Numbered from the stretch's first letter, positions 10,557 through 20,004 are shown. The stretch is DNA of 64,000 nt from Natrinema ejinorense (GCF_002494345.1 NZ_NXNI01000001.1:3100001-3164000); one strand, 5' to 3'. Translations and numbers: made by a program. The notes: a model not told the origin generated them from the letters alone.

Positions 10557-12137
10557 TTAGTCGTCCCCTGACGCTGCCGTTCGTTCGATCCCTTCGAGGC
10601 CGGGAATGCCCTCGACCCCCATCGATGCGAGTTCGCGTTTGAGTTCCTGTTCGTCCTCGACGTTCTGTGAGAGCTCCATCGACTGCGCGAAGTTCTTCAC
10701 GAGCCCACAGTTCGGTCCCTCCGGCGTCTCGGAGGGGCCGATGCGGCCCCACTGGGTCGCGTGCAGGTCCCGCGCTTCGAAGTGGGGCTGGCTCCGCGAG
10801 AGCGGACTGCGCAGGCGGCGCAAGTGTGAGAGGACGCCCATGAAGTCCGTCCGGTCGACCAGCTGGCTCACGCCCGAACGGCCGCCGACCCAGTTGCCCG
10901 TCGCGATCGGGTGCTCGAGTCGCTCGGTCAGGACGTCCGATCGGACGACCGTGTTCACCGAGAGCTGGCGATTTCGCATGTTCGCGCGCTCGAGCTGGTA
11001 CTTGACGTCCCGGGCCAGCTTGTTCAGCGCGGTCCGGAACAGGTCTTTCATCAGGTCGCCGCTGACCTTGAGTCGCTTGTTCGCGTAGTGGTCCTTGTCG
11101 TCGGATTCGCGCCGGCCGAGCGCGAGTTCGAAACAGGCCTCGGCCATCCGACAGAGGTAGTGGGCCTTGTTGATCCGAACGTCTTCCTCCTCGACGCCGT
11201 CCTCGTGGAGATGGGGCAGGAGGTAGCGGTCGATGACGTAATTCGCGCGCTTGAGCTGGTAGTTCTTCCCCTGGCCGGAGGCGACGCGTTTGCCCAGTTC
11301 CTCGATAGCCTCTTCCTCGCTTTGAACCTCCGCTTCCTCCAGGTTCTCGAGCATGTACTTGACGACCTCGGGGTCGTTCGAGACCTTGTGGACGATCTCC
11401 TCGTCCGACTCCAGTCCGAGGGCACGCACGAGCGTCACGAAGTTGATCGAGCCCGACACCGAGGGGAACGACACCTCGAGCAGTCCCTCGCGGTTCCGTT
11501 CGCACAACACGAGGGCGCGGTAGCCACGGCGCTGAGAGAAGGTCTTGGCGACCTGGATCTCGTCGCCGTACTTGCTGTCGTATTCGGCGAGGATCTTGTT
11601 CGGCGCGAGGTCCTCGCTGGTCATCAGCACCCGCTCGGAGCCGTTGACGATGAAGTAGCCGCCGGGATCGGCGGGGTCCTCGCCGATCTCGATCAGTTCC
11701 TCGTCGGAGAAGCCGGCGATGTTACACTTCTCGGAGCCGACCATGATCGGCATCCGGCCGATCTTCGTCTCGGTCGAGTCGACGACCCGCTGGTCGCCCT
11801 CCTCGCCTTTGACGATGGACATCTCCATGAAGACCGGCGCGGAGTAGGTGATGTTACGAAGCCGGGCCTCCTGTGGGTAAAGCAACTCTTCGGAGCCGTC
11901 GGCCTCGCGAACGCGGGGCGTGACGACGCGGACGTCGCCCAGTTCGACGTGGACCGGTTCCTCGCCTTCCTTGTCCCCGATGTCCGTATCGATCGTCGCC
12001 TTCTCGTCGACGACTTCCTGCATGCCGCGGGTGAGGAAGGCGTTGAACGAGCGGTAGTGGTGTTCGGCGATCCGTTCCTTCGAGAAGTATTCGCGCGAGA
12101 TCTCTCGTCGTTTGTCGCGATTGAGTTCCGTTGCCAT
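10557..12137 (-). CDS. rpoB2: DNA-directed RNA polymerase subunit B''
   Basis: 526 residues, the N-terminal half of the beta subunit. Characteristic stretches are FIVNGSERVLMTSEDLAPNK near residue 160 and, near the C-terminus, THATQWGRIGPSETPEGPNCGLVKN-type sequence (visible as LHATQWGRIGPSETPEG). The start abuts the rpoH stop codon directly. Confidence 0.98.
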   Translation of the reverse strand: MATELNRDKRREISREYFSKERIAEHHYRSFNAFLTRGMQEVVDEKATIDTDIGDKEGEEPVHVELGDVRVVTPRVREADGSEELLYPQEARLRNITYSAPVFMEMSIVKGEEGDQRVVDSTETKIGRMPIMVGSEKCNIAGFSDEELIEIGEDPADPGGYFIVNGSERVLMTSEDLAPNKILAEYDSKYGDEIQVAKTFSQRRGYRALVLCERNREGLLEVSFPSVSGSINFVTLVRALGLESDEEIVHKVSNDPEVVKYMLENLEEAEVQSEEEAIEELGKRVASGQGKNYQLKRANYVIDRYLLPHLHEDGVEEEDVRINKAHYLCRMAEACFELALGRRESDDKDHYANKRLKVSGDLMKDLFRTALNKLARDVKYQLERANMRNRQLSVNTVVRSDVLTERLEHPIATGNWVGGRSGVSQLVDRTDFMGVLSHLRRLRSPLSRSQPHFEARDLHATQWGRIGPSETPEGPNCGLVKNFAQSMELSQNVEDEQELKRELASMGVEGIPGLEGIERTAASGDD

Positions 12138-12365
12138 TTATTCCACCACGAGTCGATAGATGATTGATTGGTCGGTCGTCCGCGAGTCCCGGACGATCTT
12201 GATCACGTCGCCGATTTCCGCCTCGTCCGGCAAGGCGGGGTCGGTACGCTTGATCTTCGGTAAATCTGTACGATCGATGTTGTATTCCTCGAGCACGCCC
12301 TCGAGCGTCTCCTCATCGAGGACGGTGTGCTCCGGAACCAGTTCGTGTTGGCTTACGTCTACCAT
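12138..12365 (-). CDS. rpoH: DNA-directed RNA polymerase subunit H
   Basis: 75 residues, the usual size of archaeal RpoH, homologous to the C-terminal domain of eukaryotic Rpb5. The family pattern is visible: [13 protein letters not shown] at the N-terminus, [12 protein letters not shown] in the middle and IKIVRDS...YRLVVE at the end. It is the first gene of the RNA polymerase operon. Confidence 0.97.
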   Translation of the reverse strand: MVDVSQHELVPEHTVLDEETLEGVLEEYNIDRTDLPKIKRTDPALPDEAEIGDVIKIVRDSRTTDQSIIYRLVVE

Positions 12366-12685
12366 GTATTGGGATGGGTGTGCGTGTCGGCTATTGGGAG
12401 AGAAGCGGCTGTCACGGGATACTACAGGCAGGTAGCGTCGGGAGGCATTTAACGGTTACTAACTCGAGCCACAAGCGGAGCTATCCGGCCGGGCGGACCT
12501 GACCGGAACCGTCGATCACACTCGAGAGTATCCGGTTCTCCGTTATATTCCTTGTGGGTCGTGTGATCTGATGACACAGATGACGAGCGAGCGGGCTCGA
12601 GACGGTGATCGTGGCGCGGCTGCCCGTACCACACGGTATCCAATTGAAAAGCCTTAATACCACTACCGGGTAACGATGTGATGAA
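12366..12685. other. Intergenic region upstream of rpoH and tRNA-Asp
   Basis: 320 bp without a convincing gene. It holds divergent promoter material. On the minus strand a TTAAAT at 12447-12452 could serve rpoH with a leader near 58 nt (weak). On the plus strand TTAATA at 12654-12659 fits the first tRNA-Asp. The short ORFs here lack any recognisable feature. Confidence 0.6.
12654..12659 (+). promoter_or_regulatory. TATA-like box for tRNA-Asp copy 1
   Basis: TTAATA centred about 29 bp before the tRNA 5' end. The same context (CTTAATACCA) precedes the second copy at 13024-13029, with similar spacing. Confidence 0.6.
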
Positions 12686-12758
12686 GCCCGGGTGGTGTAG
12701 TGGCCCATCATACAACCCTGTCACGGTTGTGACGCGGGTTCAAATCCCGCCTCGGGCG
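12686..12758 (+). tRNA. tRNA-Asp (GTC), copy 1
   Basis: A 73-nt cloverleaf: acceptor GCCCGGG pairs with CTCGGGC, followed by discriminator G. The anticodon stem ACAAC/GTTGT-type flanks loop CTGTCAC with anticodon GTC. The T arm is GCGGGTTCAAATCCCGC. No intron; CCA is not encoded. It is identical to the copy at 13057. Confidence 0.97.
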
Positions 12759-12878
12759 CTTTCTCGACGTTCAAACTCGTGAGCGACCAGCTTGCTGTGT
12801 TGCGAACGTCCGACCGTCGAGAACGGGACGGGGGATTTGAACGACGGAACGAACGAGTGGAGCGAGTGAGTTCAGGTC

Positions 12879-12899
12879 GTTCAAATCTCGCCTCGAGCA
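12879..12899 (+). pseudogene. Stray tRNA 3' end (T arm + acceptor), copy 1
   Basis: A 21-nt piece starting GTTCAAATCTCGCC closely matches the T-loop and acceptor 3' strand of tRNA-Asp, without any 5' half. It could be a decayed tRNA copy or an old integration scar, since the 3' ends of tRNA genes are common integrase sites. Confidence 0.5.
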
Positions 12900-13023
12900 C
12901 ACAGCTATAATATGCCTGACAGTGGGTCGTATTCGACGCAATCGATCGATGCTGGCTGATTCTTCGCTCGGCAGAGAGCAGAATATGTCACGATACGACA
13001 ATAACGGTCGCGGAGCAAAACCC

Positions 13024-13029
13024 TTAATA
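13024..13029 (+). promoter_or_regulatory. TATA-like box for tRNA-Asp copy 2
   Basis: TTAATA in the same CTTAATACCA context and at nearly the same distance from the tRNA as in copy 1. The sequence between box and tRNA differs, so the promoter is conserved outside the duplicated block. Confidence 0.55.
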
Positions 13030-13056
13030 CCATCAGCGGGAAACGAACAGTTGCAA

Positions 13057-13129
13057 GCCCGGGTGGTGTAGTGGCCCATCATACAACCCTGTCACGGTTG
13101 TGACGCGGGTTCAAATCCCGCCTCGGGCG
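13057..13129 (+). tRNA. tRNA-Asp (GTC), copy 2
   Basis: Identical over all 73 nt to the tRNA at 12686-12758, anticodon GTC. It belongs to the second unit of the 154-bp duplication. Confidence 0.97.
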
Positions 13130-13239
13130 CTTTCTCGACGTTCAAACTCGTGAGCGACCAGCTTGCTGTGTTGCGAACGTCCGACCGCCGAGAACGGGAC
13201 GGGGGATTTGGATCAGGGAGCAGCGTAGCTGCGACCGCG

Positions 13240-13260
13240 GTTCAAATCCCGCTTCGAGCG
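13240..13260 (+). pseudogene. Stray tRNA 3' end (T arm + acceptor), copy 2
   Basis: A 21-nt piece starting GTTCAAATCCCGC again resembles the 3' portion of tRNA-Asp, with two differences in the acceptor strand and no 5' half. It sits 30 bp beyond the end of the duplicated block, much as the first remnant sits 40 bp beyond its block. Confidence 0.5.
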
Positions 13261-13410
13261 TCTTCTTCCGCGACCAAGTCGGCGAGCACCGCGTAGCGTG
13301 TATTCGGCACTCGTGAGCGCCCTCGAGGACGGGACCGGGAGACGAAACCGGTCGCCGATCGGAGGATCGAAACCGGCGGGTTTTACGCCCGCGAGCGCAA
13401 CGTGACGAGC

Positions 13411-15522
13411 ATGAGCCACGAGGAGTTTCCGACGGACGAACCCGCCGTCGTGACCTGTGGGTTGCCATACGCCAACGGCGACTTACATATCGGTCACCTG
13501 CGGGGGTATATCGGTGCAGATGCGTTCAACCGCGCGCTGGGGACGCTGGGCCAGGACTCGATCTACGTCTGTGGATCGGACATGCACGGCACGCCGGTCG
13601 CGGTCAACGCCGAACAACAGGGCGTCGATCCGGCGGAGTTCGCGCTGGACTGGCACCGCCAGTACGAGGAGACGTTCCCAAAGTTCAACGTTGACTTCGA
13701 TAACTACGGCCACACCCACGACGAGACCAACGTCGAGACGACCCAGCAGATCGTCCGCACGCTGGACGAGGCGGGGCATATTTACGAAAAGGAGATTCAG
13801 GTCGCCTACGACCCGGATGCGGACCAGTATCTCCCGGACCGCTACGTCGAGGGGACCTGTCCCTACTGCGGCGAGAAGGCCCGCGGCGACGAATGCGACG
13901 AGGGCTGTCAGCGCCACCTCGAGCCGGGCGAAGTCGAAGACCCCACGAGTACGATCACGGGGAATCCGGCCGAATACCGCGAGCGGACCCACAAGTTCTT
14001 CGAGGTTTCCGAGTTCGCCGACTTCCTCACCGACTTCCTGGACGGCCTCGAGGGAACGTCAAACGCGCGCAACCAGCCCCGGCAGTGGATCGAAGACGGC
14101 CTGCAGGACTGGTGTATCACGCGGGATATGGACTGGGGGATCGACTACCCAGGAGACGATGCCGATGGCGACGACCTCGTCCTCTACGTCTGGGTCGACG
14201 CCCCGATCGAGTACATCTCGAGTTCGAAGCAGTACTCCGAACGCGTCGGCACCGACGAGTTCGACTGGGAGCAGGTCTGGACGGGCGACGGCGAGATCAT
14301 GCATATCATCGGCCGGGACATCATCCAGCATCACGCGATCTTCTGGCCGGCGATGCTCGAGGGCGCGGGCTACAACAAGCCCCGCGGAATCGCCGCGACC
14401 GGATTTATAACGATCAACGGCAAGGGGCTCTCGACGAGCCGGAACCGGGCGATCTGGGCGAAGGAGTACCTGGACGAAGGATTCCATCCGGACTTGCTGC
14501 GGTACTACCTGACGACGACGGGCGGGCTCCAGCAGGACGTCGACTTCTCCTGGGATGCCTTCCAGGAGACGGTCAACGGCGAACTCGTCGGCACCGTGGG
14601 CAACTTCTGGTACCGCTCGCTGCTCTTTGCCTACCGCAACTACGAGGGGACGCCGGAGGCAGACGTCTCCGCGGCAGTCCGAGAGCGAATCGAGGGCGCG
14701 ATCGACGACGTCCGCGAGAGCGTCAACGACTACTCCATGCGCGGCGTGGGCCAAGCGGCGACCCAGCTCGCACAGTTCGGCAACGAGTACATCCAGCACA
14801 ACGAGCCCTGGAAGCTCACCGACGACGACCCCGATGCAGCCGCACAGGTCATCCGCGACTGCGTCCAGATCGCCAAGGCCGTCGCCGTCCTGCTCGATCC
14901 GATCACCCCCGACAAGGCCCAGGCGCTGTGGGCACAGATCGGCGAGGACGGCGACGTTGCGGACGCACACCTCGAGGATGCGCTCGAGGCCCCGCCACGG
15001 CGCTTCGAGGAACCCGGCGAGCTCTTCGAGAAGATCGAGGACGACCGCGTCGCGGAACTCACCGCAAAGCTCGAAGACCGCGTCGAAGCGGCCTCCGACG
15101 ACGATGACGAGGACGCCGACGACGCAGAAACCGAAAGCGACGACACCGGCGGGGACGAATCCGACGGTATGACGGACACGGAGGATCTCGAGGCGCTGGC
15201 CGAGGAGCGAATCGGTTTCGACGAGTTCCAGGAACTGGACATTCGTGTCGGCCGGATCGAATCGGCCGAGGGGATCGAGGGCGCGGACGACCTCGCGCGT
15301 CTCGAGGTCGACATCGGCTTCGAGACGCGACAGGTCGTCGCCGGGATCAAGCAGCTGCACGATCTCGACGAACTGCCGGGCGAGAAGTGCGTCCTGCTCG
15401 CGAACATGGAGAAAGCCGAACTGTTCGGCGTCGAATCCAACGGGATGATCCTCGCAGCCGGCGAGGAAACCGATTTGCTGACTACCCGCGGTGACGCCGC
15501 AGTCGGCGAGAAGATACGATAG
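13411..15522 (+). CDS. metG: Methionine--tRNA ligase
   Basis: 703 residues. The class I HIGH signature appears as LHIGHLRGY near residue 30, and the KMSKS equivalent is KGLSTS near residue 340. A zinc knuckle region (CPYCGEKARGDECDEGC) lies near residue 150. After an acidic linker (DDDDEDADDAETESDD) the C-terminal 110 residues form an Arc1p/EMAP-type tRNA-binding OB fold (ELDIRVGRIESAE...ETDLLTT). Start chosen at ATG 13411 (MSHEEFPTD); an upstream in-frame GTG at 13402 would add only three residues. Confidence 0.96.
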   Translation: MSHEEFPTDEPAVVTCGLPYANGDLHIGHLRGYIGADAFNRALGTLGQDSIYVCGSDMHGTPVAVNAEQQGVDPAEFALDWHRQYEETFPKFNVDFDNYGHTHDETNVETTQQIVRTLDEAGHIYEKEIQVAYDPDADQYLPDRYVEGTCPYCGEKARGDECDEGCQRHLEPGEVEDPTSTITGNPAEYRERTHKFFEVSEFADFLTDFLDGLEGTSNARNQPRQWIEDGLQDWCITRDMDWGIDYPGDDADGDDLVLYVWVDAPIEYISSSKQYSERVGTDEFDWEQVWTGDGEIMHIIGRDIIQHHAIFWPAMLEGAGYNKPRGIAATGFITINGKGLSTSRNRAIWAKEYLDEGFHPDLLRYYLTTTGGLQQDVDFSWDAFQETVNGELVGTVGNFWYRSLLFAYRNYEGTPEADVSAAVRERIEGAIDDVRESVNDYSMRGVGQAATQLAQFGNEYIQHNEPWKLTDDDPDAAAQVIRDCVQIAKAVAVLLDPITPDKAQALWAQIGEDGDVADAHLEDALEAPPRRFEEPGELFEKIEDDRVAELTAKLEDRVEAASDDDDEDADDAETESDDTGGDESDGMTDTEDLEALAEERIGFDEFQELDIRVGRIESAEGIEGADDLARLEVDIGFETRQVVAGIKQLHDLDELPGEKCVLLANMEKAELFGVESNGMILAAGEETDLLTTRGDAAVGEKIR

Positions 15523-15662
15523 CTCCGGGAGCGTCTTTCCACCCGCTTCCTGTCGTGTTTTCCGCTGTTTCTGGCTACCGACGCACCTGATCGTGGATCG
15601 TACGCGCTCGATCGCCGGCGGCTCGACGAGTCGGAGGGACTGAGATCGTCGCTGTCGACCGT

Positions 15663-15950
15663 TCAGACTTCGTCGACGAACTGCGAGATGTCGTCGGTGT
15701 TGACCATCTCCATCGTCTCGCCCTCGAGACCGTGTCGGTGAAGCGTCACCGCCGACTTGAACGCCGCCTCGTTGTCGTCCGTTTCGAAAACGATGAGGAA
15801 GTCGTGCTCGCCGAGCGTGGCGTAGGAATCGCGGAGTCGCGCCCCGTGTTCCTCGAACTCCGTTCGGATTTCGCCCCAGATCGACGCGAATTCCTGAACG
15901 TTCTGGATGTCGCGATCGGCGAGGTCGACGAGCGTCGCGTAGGTGGGCAT
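15663..15950 (-). CDS. GYD domain protein
   Basis: 95 residues with the layout of GYD-domain (dimeric alpha-beta barrel-like) proteins: N-terminal TYATLVDL, a helix, then RLRDSYATLGEHDFLIVFETDD. Function in this family is not established. It lies between metG and pyk on the opposite strand, with no operon partner. Confidence 0.8.
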   Translation of the reverse strand: MPTYATLVDLADRDIQNVQEFASIWGEIRTEFEEHGARLRDSYATLGEHDFLIVFETDDNEAAFKSAVTLHRHGLEGETMEMVNTDDISQFVDEV

Positions 15951-16082
15951 GTCTGGTGGGAAGGGCGATCCGTGGAAAACGGTTCGCGTGGCAGGCGACG
16001 GGACGAGCGGCCGGTCCCGAGACAGGAACTCGAAGGCGAGTAAGTGATCATCTTTTAGAGGCTGCTGGCGCTAGTCTTCGAC

Positions 16083-17840
16083 ATGAGAAACGCAAAAGTC
16101 GTCTGCACGCTGGGGCCTGCCTCGAGCGACCGGGAGACGATCCGGGAGCTCGCCGCGGCCGGCATGTCCGTCGCGCGGTTGAACGCGAGTCACGGCAGCC
16201 GCGAGGATCGTGCGGCACTCATCGATCGGGTCCGCGCGGTCGACGAGGAGCGAACGGAGCCCGTCGCGGTCATGCTCGACACGAAGGGACCGGAGATCCG
16301 GACCGCGCCGTTGCCCGAGGGGGAGACAGTATCGCTCGAGACCGGCTCCGAGATCCGGTTCGTCGAGGGCGAGGAGGCGACGCCGGAGACGGTCGGCCTC
16401 TCGGTGTCGATCGACGCCGTCGAGCCGGGAGATCGCGTCCTGCTCGACGACGGACTGATCGAGGCGACTGTCGTGGGACACGAGGGCGACGCGGTCCGGG
16501 CGCGAGTCGACACCGGCGGCGAGTTGAGCGGGCGCAAGGGCGTCAACGTCCCCGGCGTCGAACTCGATCTCGACGTCGTTACCGAGCAGGACCGACTGGA
16601 CCTCGAACTCGCCGCCGAGAAGGGCGTCGACTTCGTCGCCGCGAGCTTCGTTCGGGACGCCGAGGACGTCTACGAGGTCGGTGAGGTCCTCGAGGAACAG
16701 GGTGTGGATATCCCGATCATCGCGAAGATCGAACGCGCCGGCGCAGTCGAGAACCTAGACGAGATCATCGACGCCGCCTACGGCGTGATGGTCGCTCGCG
16801 GCGACCTCGGTGTCGAGTGTCCCATGGAGGATGTCCCGATGATTCAAAAGCGGATCATCCGCAAGTGTCGCGAGGCGGGGCGGCCGGTCATCACGGCGAC
16901 TGAAATGCTCGACTCGATGGTCCACGCCCGCCGACCGACGCGGGCCGAGGCCTCGGACGTCGCCAACGCCGTCCTCGACGGGACCGACGCAGTCATGCTG
17001 TCGGCCGAAACCGCCGTCGGCGATCATCCCATCGAAGTCGTCGACGCGATGGACAGCATCATCCGCCAAGTGGAAGGCTCCAACGAGCACGCCGAGTTGC
17101 TCGAGCAGCGCGTCCCGGCGTCGGGCGAAGCACGAACCGACGCACTGGCTCGGTCGGCACGGTTCCTGGCGCGGGATATCGATGCGGACGCCGTCGTCGC
17201 GGCGACGGAATCGGGGTACACGGCGCTGAAAACGGCGAAGTATCGCCCGGGCGTGCCGGTCGTCGCCTCGACGCCGAACCAGTCGGTTCGCCGCCAGCTC
17301 GCCTTGACCTGGGGTGTGACGCCGCTGTATGCCAACGTCTCGGAGCAGGGGGCCGGCGCCGTCGTCGAGAACGCAGTGCAGGCAGCCCTGAACGCCGGCG
17401 TCGCCGAAAGCGGGGACACCGTCGTCGTCCTCTGTGGGATGATGACCGAACTCGAGGGAGCGAACACGACGAACATGCTGAAGGTCCACGTCGCGGCCGA
17501 CGCGCTGACGACCGGGCAGGTCGTCGTCGAGGGGCGGACAACGGGCCCCGTGGTTCGGATCACGGACGGCGATCTCACGACCGTTCCCGAGGGCGCCATC
17601 CTCGCGGTGCCCGCCGATTTCGACGCGGAGTTTACGGGCGATACGAGTCGGATCGCCGGCATCGTCAACGCCGAACGGGGAATGACCGGCTATCCGGCGC
17701 TGGTCGCCCGCGAACTGGGGATCCCCATGATCAGCGATGCGGACGTGACGGAACTGACCGACGGCGAAACGGTCACGGTCGACGCCGAACGCGGCGTCGT
17801 CTACGGCGGGACGATCGACGACCGTACCGAACGAGCCTGA
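16083..17840 (+). CDS. pyk: Pyruvate kinase
   Basis: 585 residues; catalyses the phosphoenolpyruvate plus ADP to pyruvate plus ATP step that ends glycolysis. Landmarks: MLDTKGPEIRT, the active-site IIAKIERAGAVENLDEI, MVARGDLGVECP and VITATEMLDSM. After the allosteric domain (to about residue 475), about 100 extra residues form a PEP-utiliser mobile-domain-like tail (TTGPVVRI...GMTGYPALVARELGIP), an extension known from archaeal and some bacterial pyruvate kinases. Confidence 0.96.
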   Translation: MRNAKVVCTLGPASSDRETIRELAAAGMSVARLNASHGSREDRAALIDRVRAVDEERTEPVAVMLDTKGPEIRTAPLPEGETVSLETGSEIRFVEGEEATPETVGLSVSIDAVEPGDRVLLDDGLIEATVVGHEGDAVRARVDTGGELSGRKGVNVPGVELDLDVVTEQDRLDLELAAEKGVDFVAASFVRDAEDVYEVGEVLEEQGVDIPIIAKIERAGAVENLDEIIDAAYGVMVARGDLGVECPMEDVPMIQKRIIRKCREAGRPVITATEMLDSMVHARRPTRAEASDVANAVLDGTDAVMLSAETAVGDHPIEVVDAMDSIIRQVEGSNEHAELLEQRVPASGEARTDALARSARFLARDIDADAVVAATESGYTALKTAKYRPGVPVVASTPNQSVRRQLALTWGVTPLYANVSEQGAGAVVENAVQAALNAGVAESGDTVVVLCGMMTELEGANTTNMLKVHVAADALTTGQVVVEGRTTGPVVRITDGDLTTVPEGAILAVPADFDAEFTGDTSRIAGIVNAERGMTGYPALVARELGIPMISDADVTELTDGETVTVDAERGVVYGGTIDDRTERA

Positions 17841-17892
17841 ACCGCCGCGATCGGACCGCGGGTTTTTGATCGCGGACCGAGTACGACCTGCT

Positions 17893-18171
17893 ATGACGGA
17901 CGACCCGTCCGAGAACGATACCAGCGCCGACTCGAGGGGAAACGAGTGGGGCGTGGCCGACGACGATCGGATCCCGCTCGATCTCTCCGGTTCCGACGAC
18001 GACATCGGCACGGCCGACGACGGACCGATCGAGGACGACGACTACGCGCCGGAAGCCAGTTCGACGCCGATCGAGCCCGGCGATCCGGACCTCGAGAACG
18101 CGCTGTTCGTCGTTTTGGGCGTGCTCAGTATGGTGCTCGTTATCGTGCGGTTGATCACGATTCCGCTGTAG
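17893..18171 (+). CDS. Small acidic single-pass membrane protein
   Basis: 92 residues. The first 65 are very acidic and probably disordered; residues about 68-90 (ALFVVLGVLSMVLVIVRLITI) form one transmembrane helix at the C-terminus. ATG 17893 was chosen over an upstream in-frame start at 17866. It follows pyk by 52 bp on the same strand and may be co-transcribed. I do not recognise a function. Confidence 0.7.
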   Translation: MTDDPSENDTSADSRGNEWGVADDDRIPLDLSGSDDDIGTADDGPIEDDDYAPEASSTPIEPGDPDLENALFVVLGVLSMVLVIVRLITIPL

Positions 18172-18366
18172 CAGTTCTTCGTCACCGAGGTGAGACATGA
18201 CGGCAGCGAGCGTCTGCTATGGGGAATCGCCACGTCTTCCCCAGCCGATTCGTTCCGAAGCCCTCGCGCATTATAATCCTGCCGCGGCTCACGGTTCCCT
18301 TCGGTCACCGCTCGCACAGAAAGGCGGACGAAAAACGCTGTTCGCTCGTCGCACTCGCTACGGCCC

Positions 18367-20004
18367 TCAATCGTGTCGGAAGGATCGCTGACCCGTAAAC
18401 GCCATCGCCATGCCGTGTTCGTCCGCGGCCTCGATCACGTCCTCGTCGTTGACCGAGCCGCCGGGCTGGATCACCGCGTCGATGCCGGCTTCGGCGGCCT
18501 CCTCGATGCCGTCCGGGAACGGGAAGAACGCGTCCGACGCCATGATCGCGCCCTCGGCGTCTTTCCCCTCCGCGTGCTCGTCGGCCTTCATCGCGGCCAG
18601 TCGAACCGCGTCCACGCGGGAGACCTGCCCCATCCCGATGCCGACCGTCTCGGTGCCCGTCGCGAAGAGGATCCCGTTCGATTTGACGTGCTTGAGCGTC
18701 TGCCACGCGAAGACCATCGACTCGAGTTCCTCGTCGGTCGGTTCGCGCTCGGTGACGATCTCGAGGTCGTCGGCCGAGATCGACTGCAGGTCACGCTCCT
18801 GTACGAGTCGGCCGCCGACGAGGGGCTTCTCCGTGAACCGTTCCGTCTGCTCACCCAACTCGCCAACGTCGAGCACGCGCAGGTTGTCCTTCTCGAAGAG
18901 CACCTCGAGGGCGTCGTCGGTGTAGCCGGGGGCGACGACGACCTCCTTGAAGGAGTCGATGACCTGCTCGGCGGTCGCGGCGTCGCACTCCCGATTCAGT
19001 GCGACGATGCCGCCGAAGGCGCTCATCGGGTCCGTCGAGAGGGCCTTCTCGTAGGCCTCGGACAGCGAGTCGGCGGTCGCACAGCCCGCCGGATTCGTGT
19101 GCTTGATGACCGCCGCCGCAGGCTCGTCGAACTCCTTGATCAGGTTCAAGGCACCGTCGGCGTCGTTGTAGTTGTTGTAGCTGAGTGCCTTCGCACCCTC
19201 GTTCAACTGGTCGGCGTGGACGACGCTGGCCTCGTCGGTGGTGTAGTCGGCGTAGACCGCGGCGTCCTGATGGGGGTTTTCCCCGTAGCGAAGCGTGTCC
19301 GCCCGGTCGTCCGAGACGACGCGCCGACTCGGCAGACCATCGTGTTCGGCGTCGTCGACACCGGCCACGTCGGCGTCGACGGTGACTTCGCCAGCCTCGA
19401 GGTCGACATCCAGCGCACCCTCGGCGAACCACTTCACGGCTCGCGGATAGGCGCGGAACTCGCACTCGTAGAGAACGCGATCCTTCAGGGTCTCCTCGTC
19501 GTCGCCCTCGTAGACCGGGATCGGTTCCTGCGTGACGATCGGACCGGCGTCGACTTTTTCGTCGACGACCGCCCCGTCCTCGTCGGTCGCATCCGTGACG
19601 ACGTGGACCGTACAGCCCGTCACCGAGACGCCCGCCTCGAGCGCGTCGCCCCAGGCGTCCATCCCGGGGAAGGCGGGCAACAGCGCGGGGTGGACGTTCA
19701 GCGTGGTGGGTGCCGCCTCGAGGAACGTGTCCGAGAGGATCCGCATGTAGCCGTCCAGGCAGACGAGGTCGAACTCGTAGCCCGAGAGGGCCTCGAGCAC
19801 CCGTTCCTCGTGCTCGCGGCGACTCAGCTCGTCCGCGAGCGGGACGACTTCGGTCGCGATTCCGCGCTCGGCGGCGGCCTCGAGCACCGGTGCGTCCGCG
19901 TCGGTCGCGAGTATCACGGCGAACTCGGCTCCCCCCGGCTCGCGGTCGGCGATGTTCAACAGGTTGCGCCCTCGGTTGCCGGCCATCCCGGCGATTCGCG
20001 TCAT
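18367..20004 (-). CDS. purH: PurN-PurH fusion: GAR transformylase + AICAR transformylase
   Basis: 545 residues from ATG 20004 (MTRIAGMAGNRG). Residues about 1-185 are a PurN-type glycinamide ribonucleotide formyltransferase (LNVHPALLPAFPG, VDAGPIVTQEPIPV). The rest is the AICAR transformylase half of PurH (RYGENPHQDAAVY, KHTNPAGCATADS, HVKSNGILFA, GIGMGQVSRVDAVRLAA, PGGSVNDEDVIEAADEHG). The IMP cyclohydrolase domain found at the N-terminus of bacterial PurH is absent, so a separate PurO is expected elsewhere. A longer in-frame start at 20064 exists but adds a non-conserved leader. It is divergent from purB, so two purine genes share a control region. Confidence 0.9.
   Translation of the reverse strand: MTRIAGMAGNRGRNLLNIADREPGGAEFAVILATDADAPVLEAAAERGIATEVVPLADELSRREHEERVLEALSGYEFDLVCLDGYMRILSDTFLEAAPTTLNVHPALLPAFPGMDAWGDALEAGVSVTGCTVHVVTDATDEDGAVVDEKVDAGPIVTQEPIPVYEGDDEETLKDRVLYECEFRAYPRAVKWFAEGALDVDLEAGEVTVDADVAGVDDAEHDGLPSRRVVSDDRADTLRYGENPHQDAAVYADYTTDEASVVHADQLNEGAKALSYNNYNDADGALNLIKEFDEPAAAVIKHTNPAGCATADSLSEAYEKALSTDPMSAFGGIVALNRECDAATAEQVIDSFKEVVVAPGYTDDALEVLFEKDNLRVLDVGELGEQTERFTEKPLVGGRLVQERDLQSISADDLEIVTEREPTDEELESMVFAWQTLKHVKSNGILFATGTETVGIGMGQVSRVDAVRLAAMKADEHAEGKDAEGAIMASDAFFPFPDGIEEAAEAGIDAVIQPGGSVNDEDVIEAADEHGMAMAFTGQRSFRHD

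Larger units (their letters stand above)
12686..13210 (+). repeat. 154-bp direct duplication carrying tRNA-Asp
   Basis: 12686-12839 is repeated at 13057-13210 (offset 371 bp) with a single difference I can see (CCGACCGTCG against CCGACCGCCG). The unit covers the whole tRNA plus 81 bp of 3' flank, and identity then stops abruptly after GGGGATTTG. Confidence 0.9.

Noticed and set aside
12771-13468. Minus-strand ORFs across the tRNA-Asp duplication
   Set aside because: They run through the tRNA genes themselves and are repeated only because the DNA is duplicated.
18172-18366. Possible mobile-element remnant between the small membrane protein gene and purH
   Set aside because: I saw no inverted ends, no transposase fragment and no second copy in the window.
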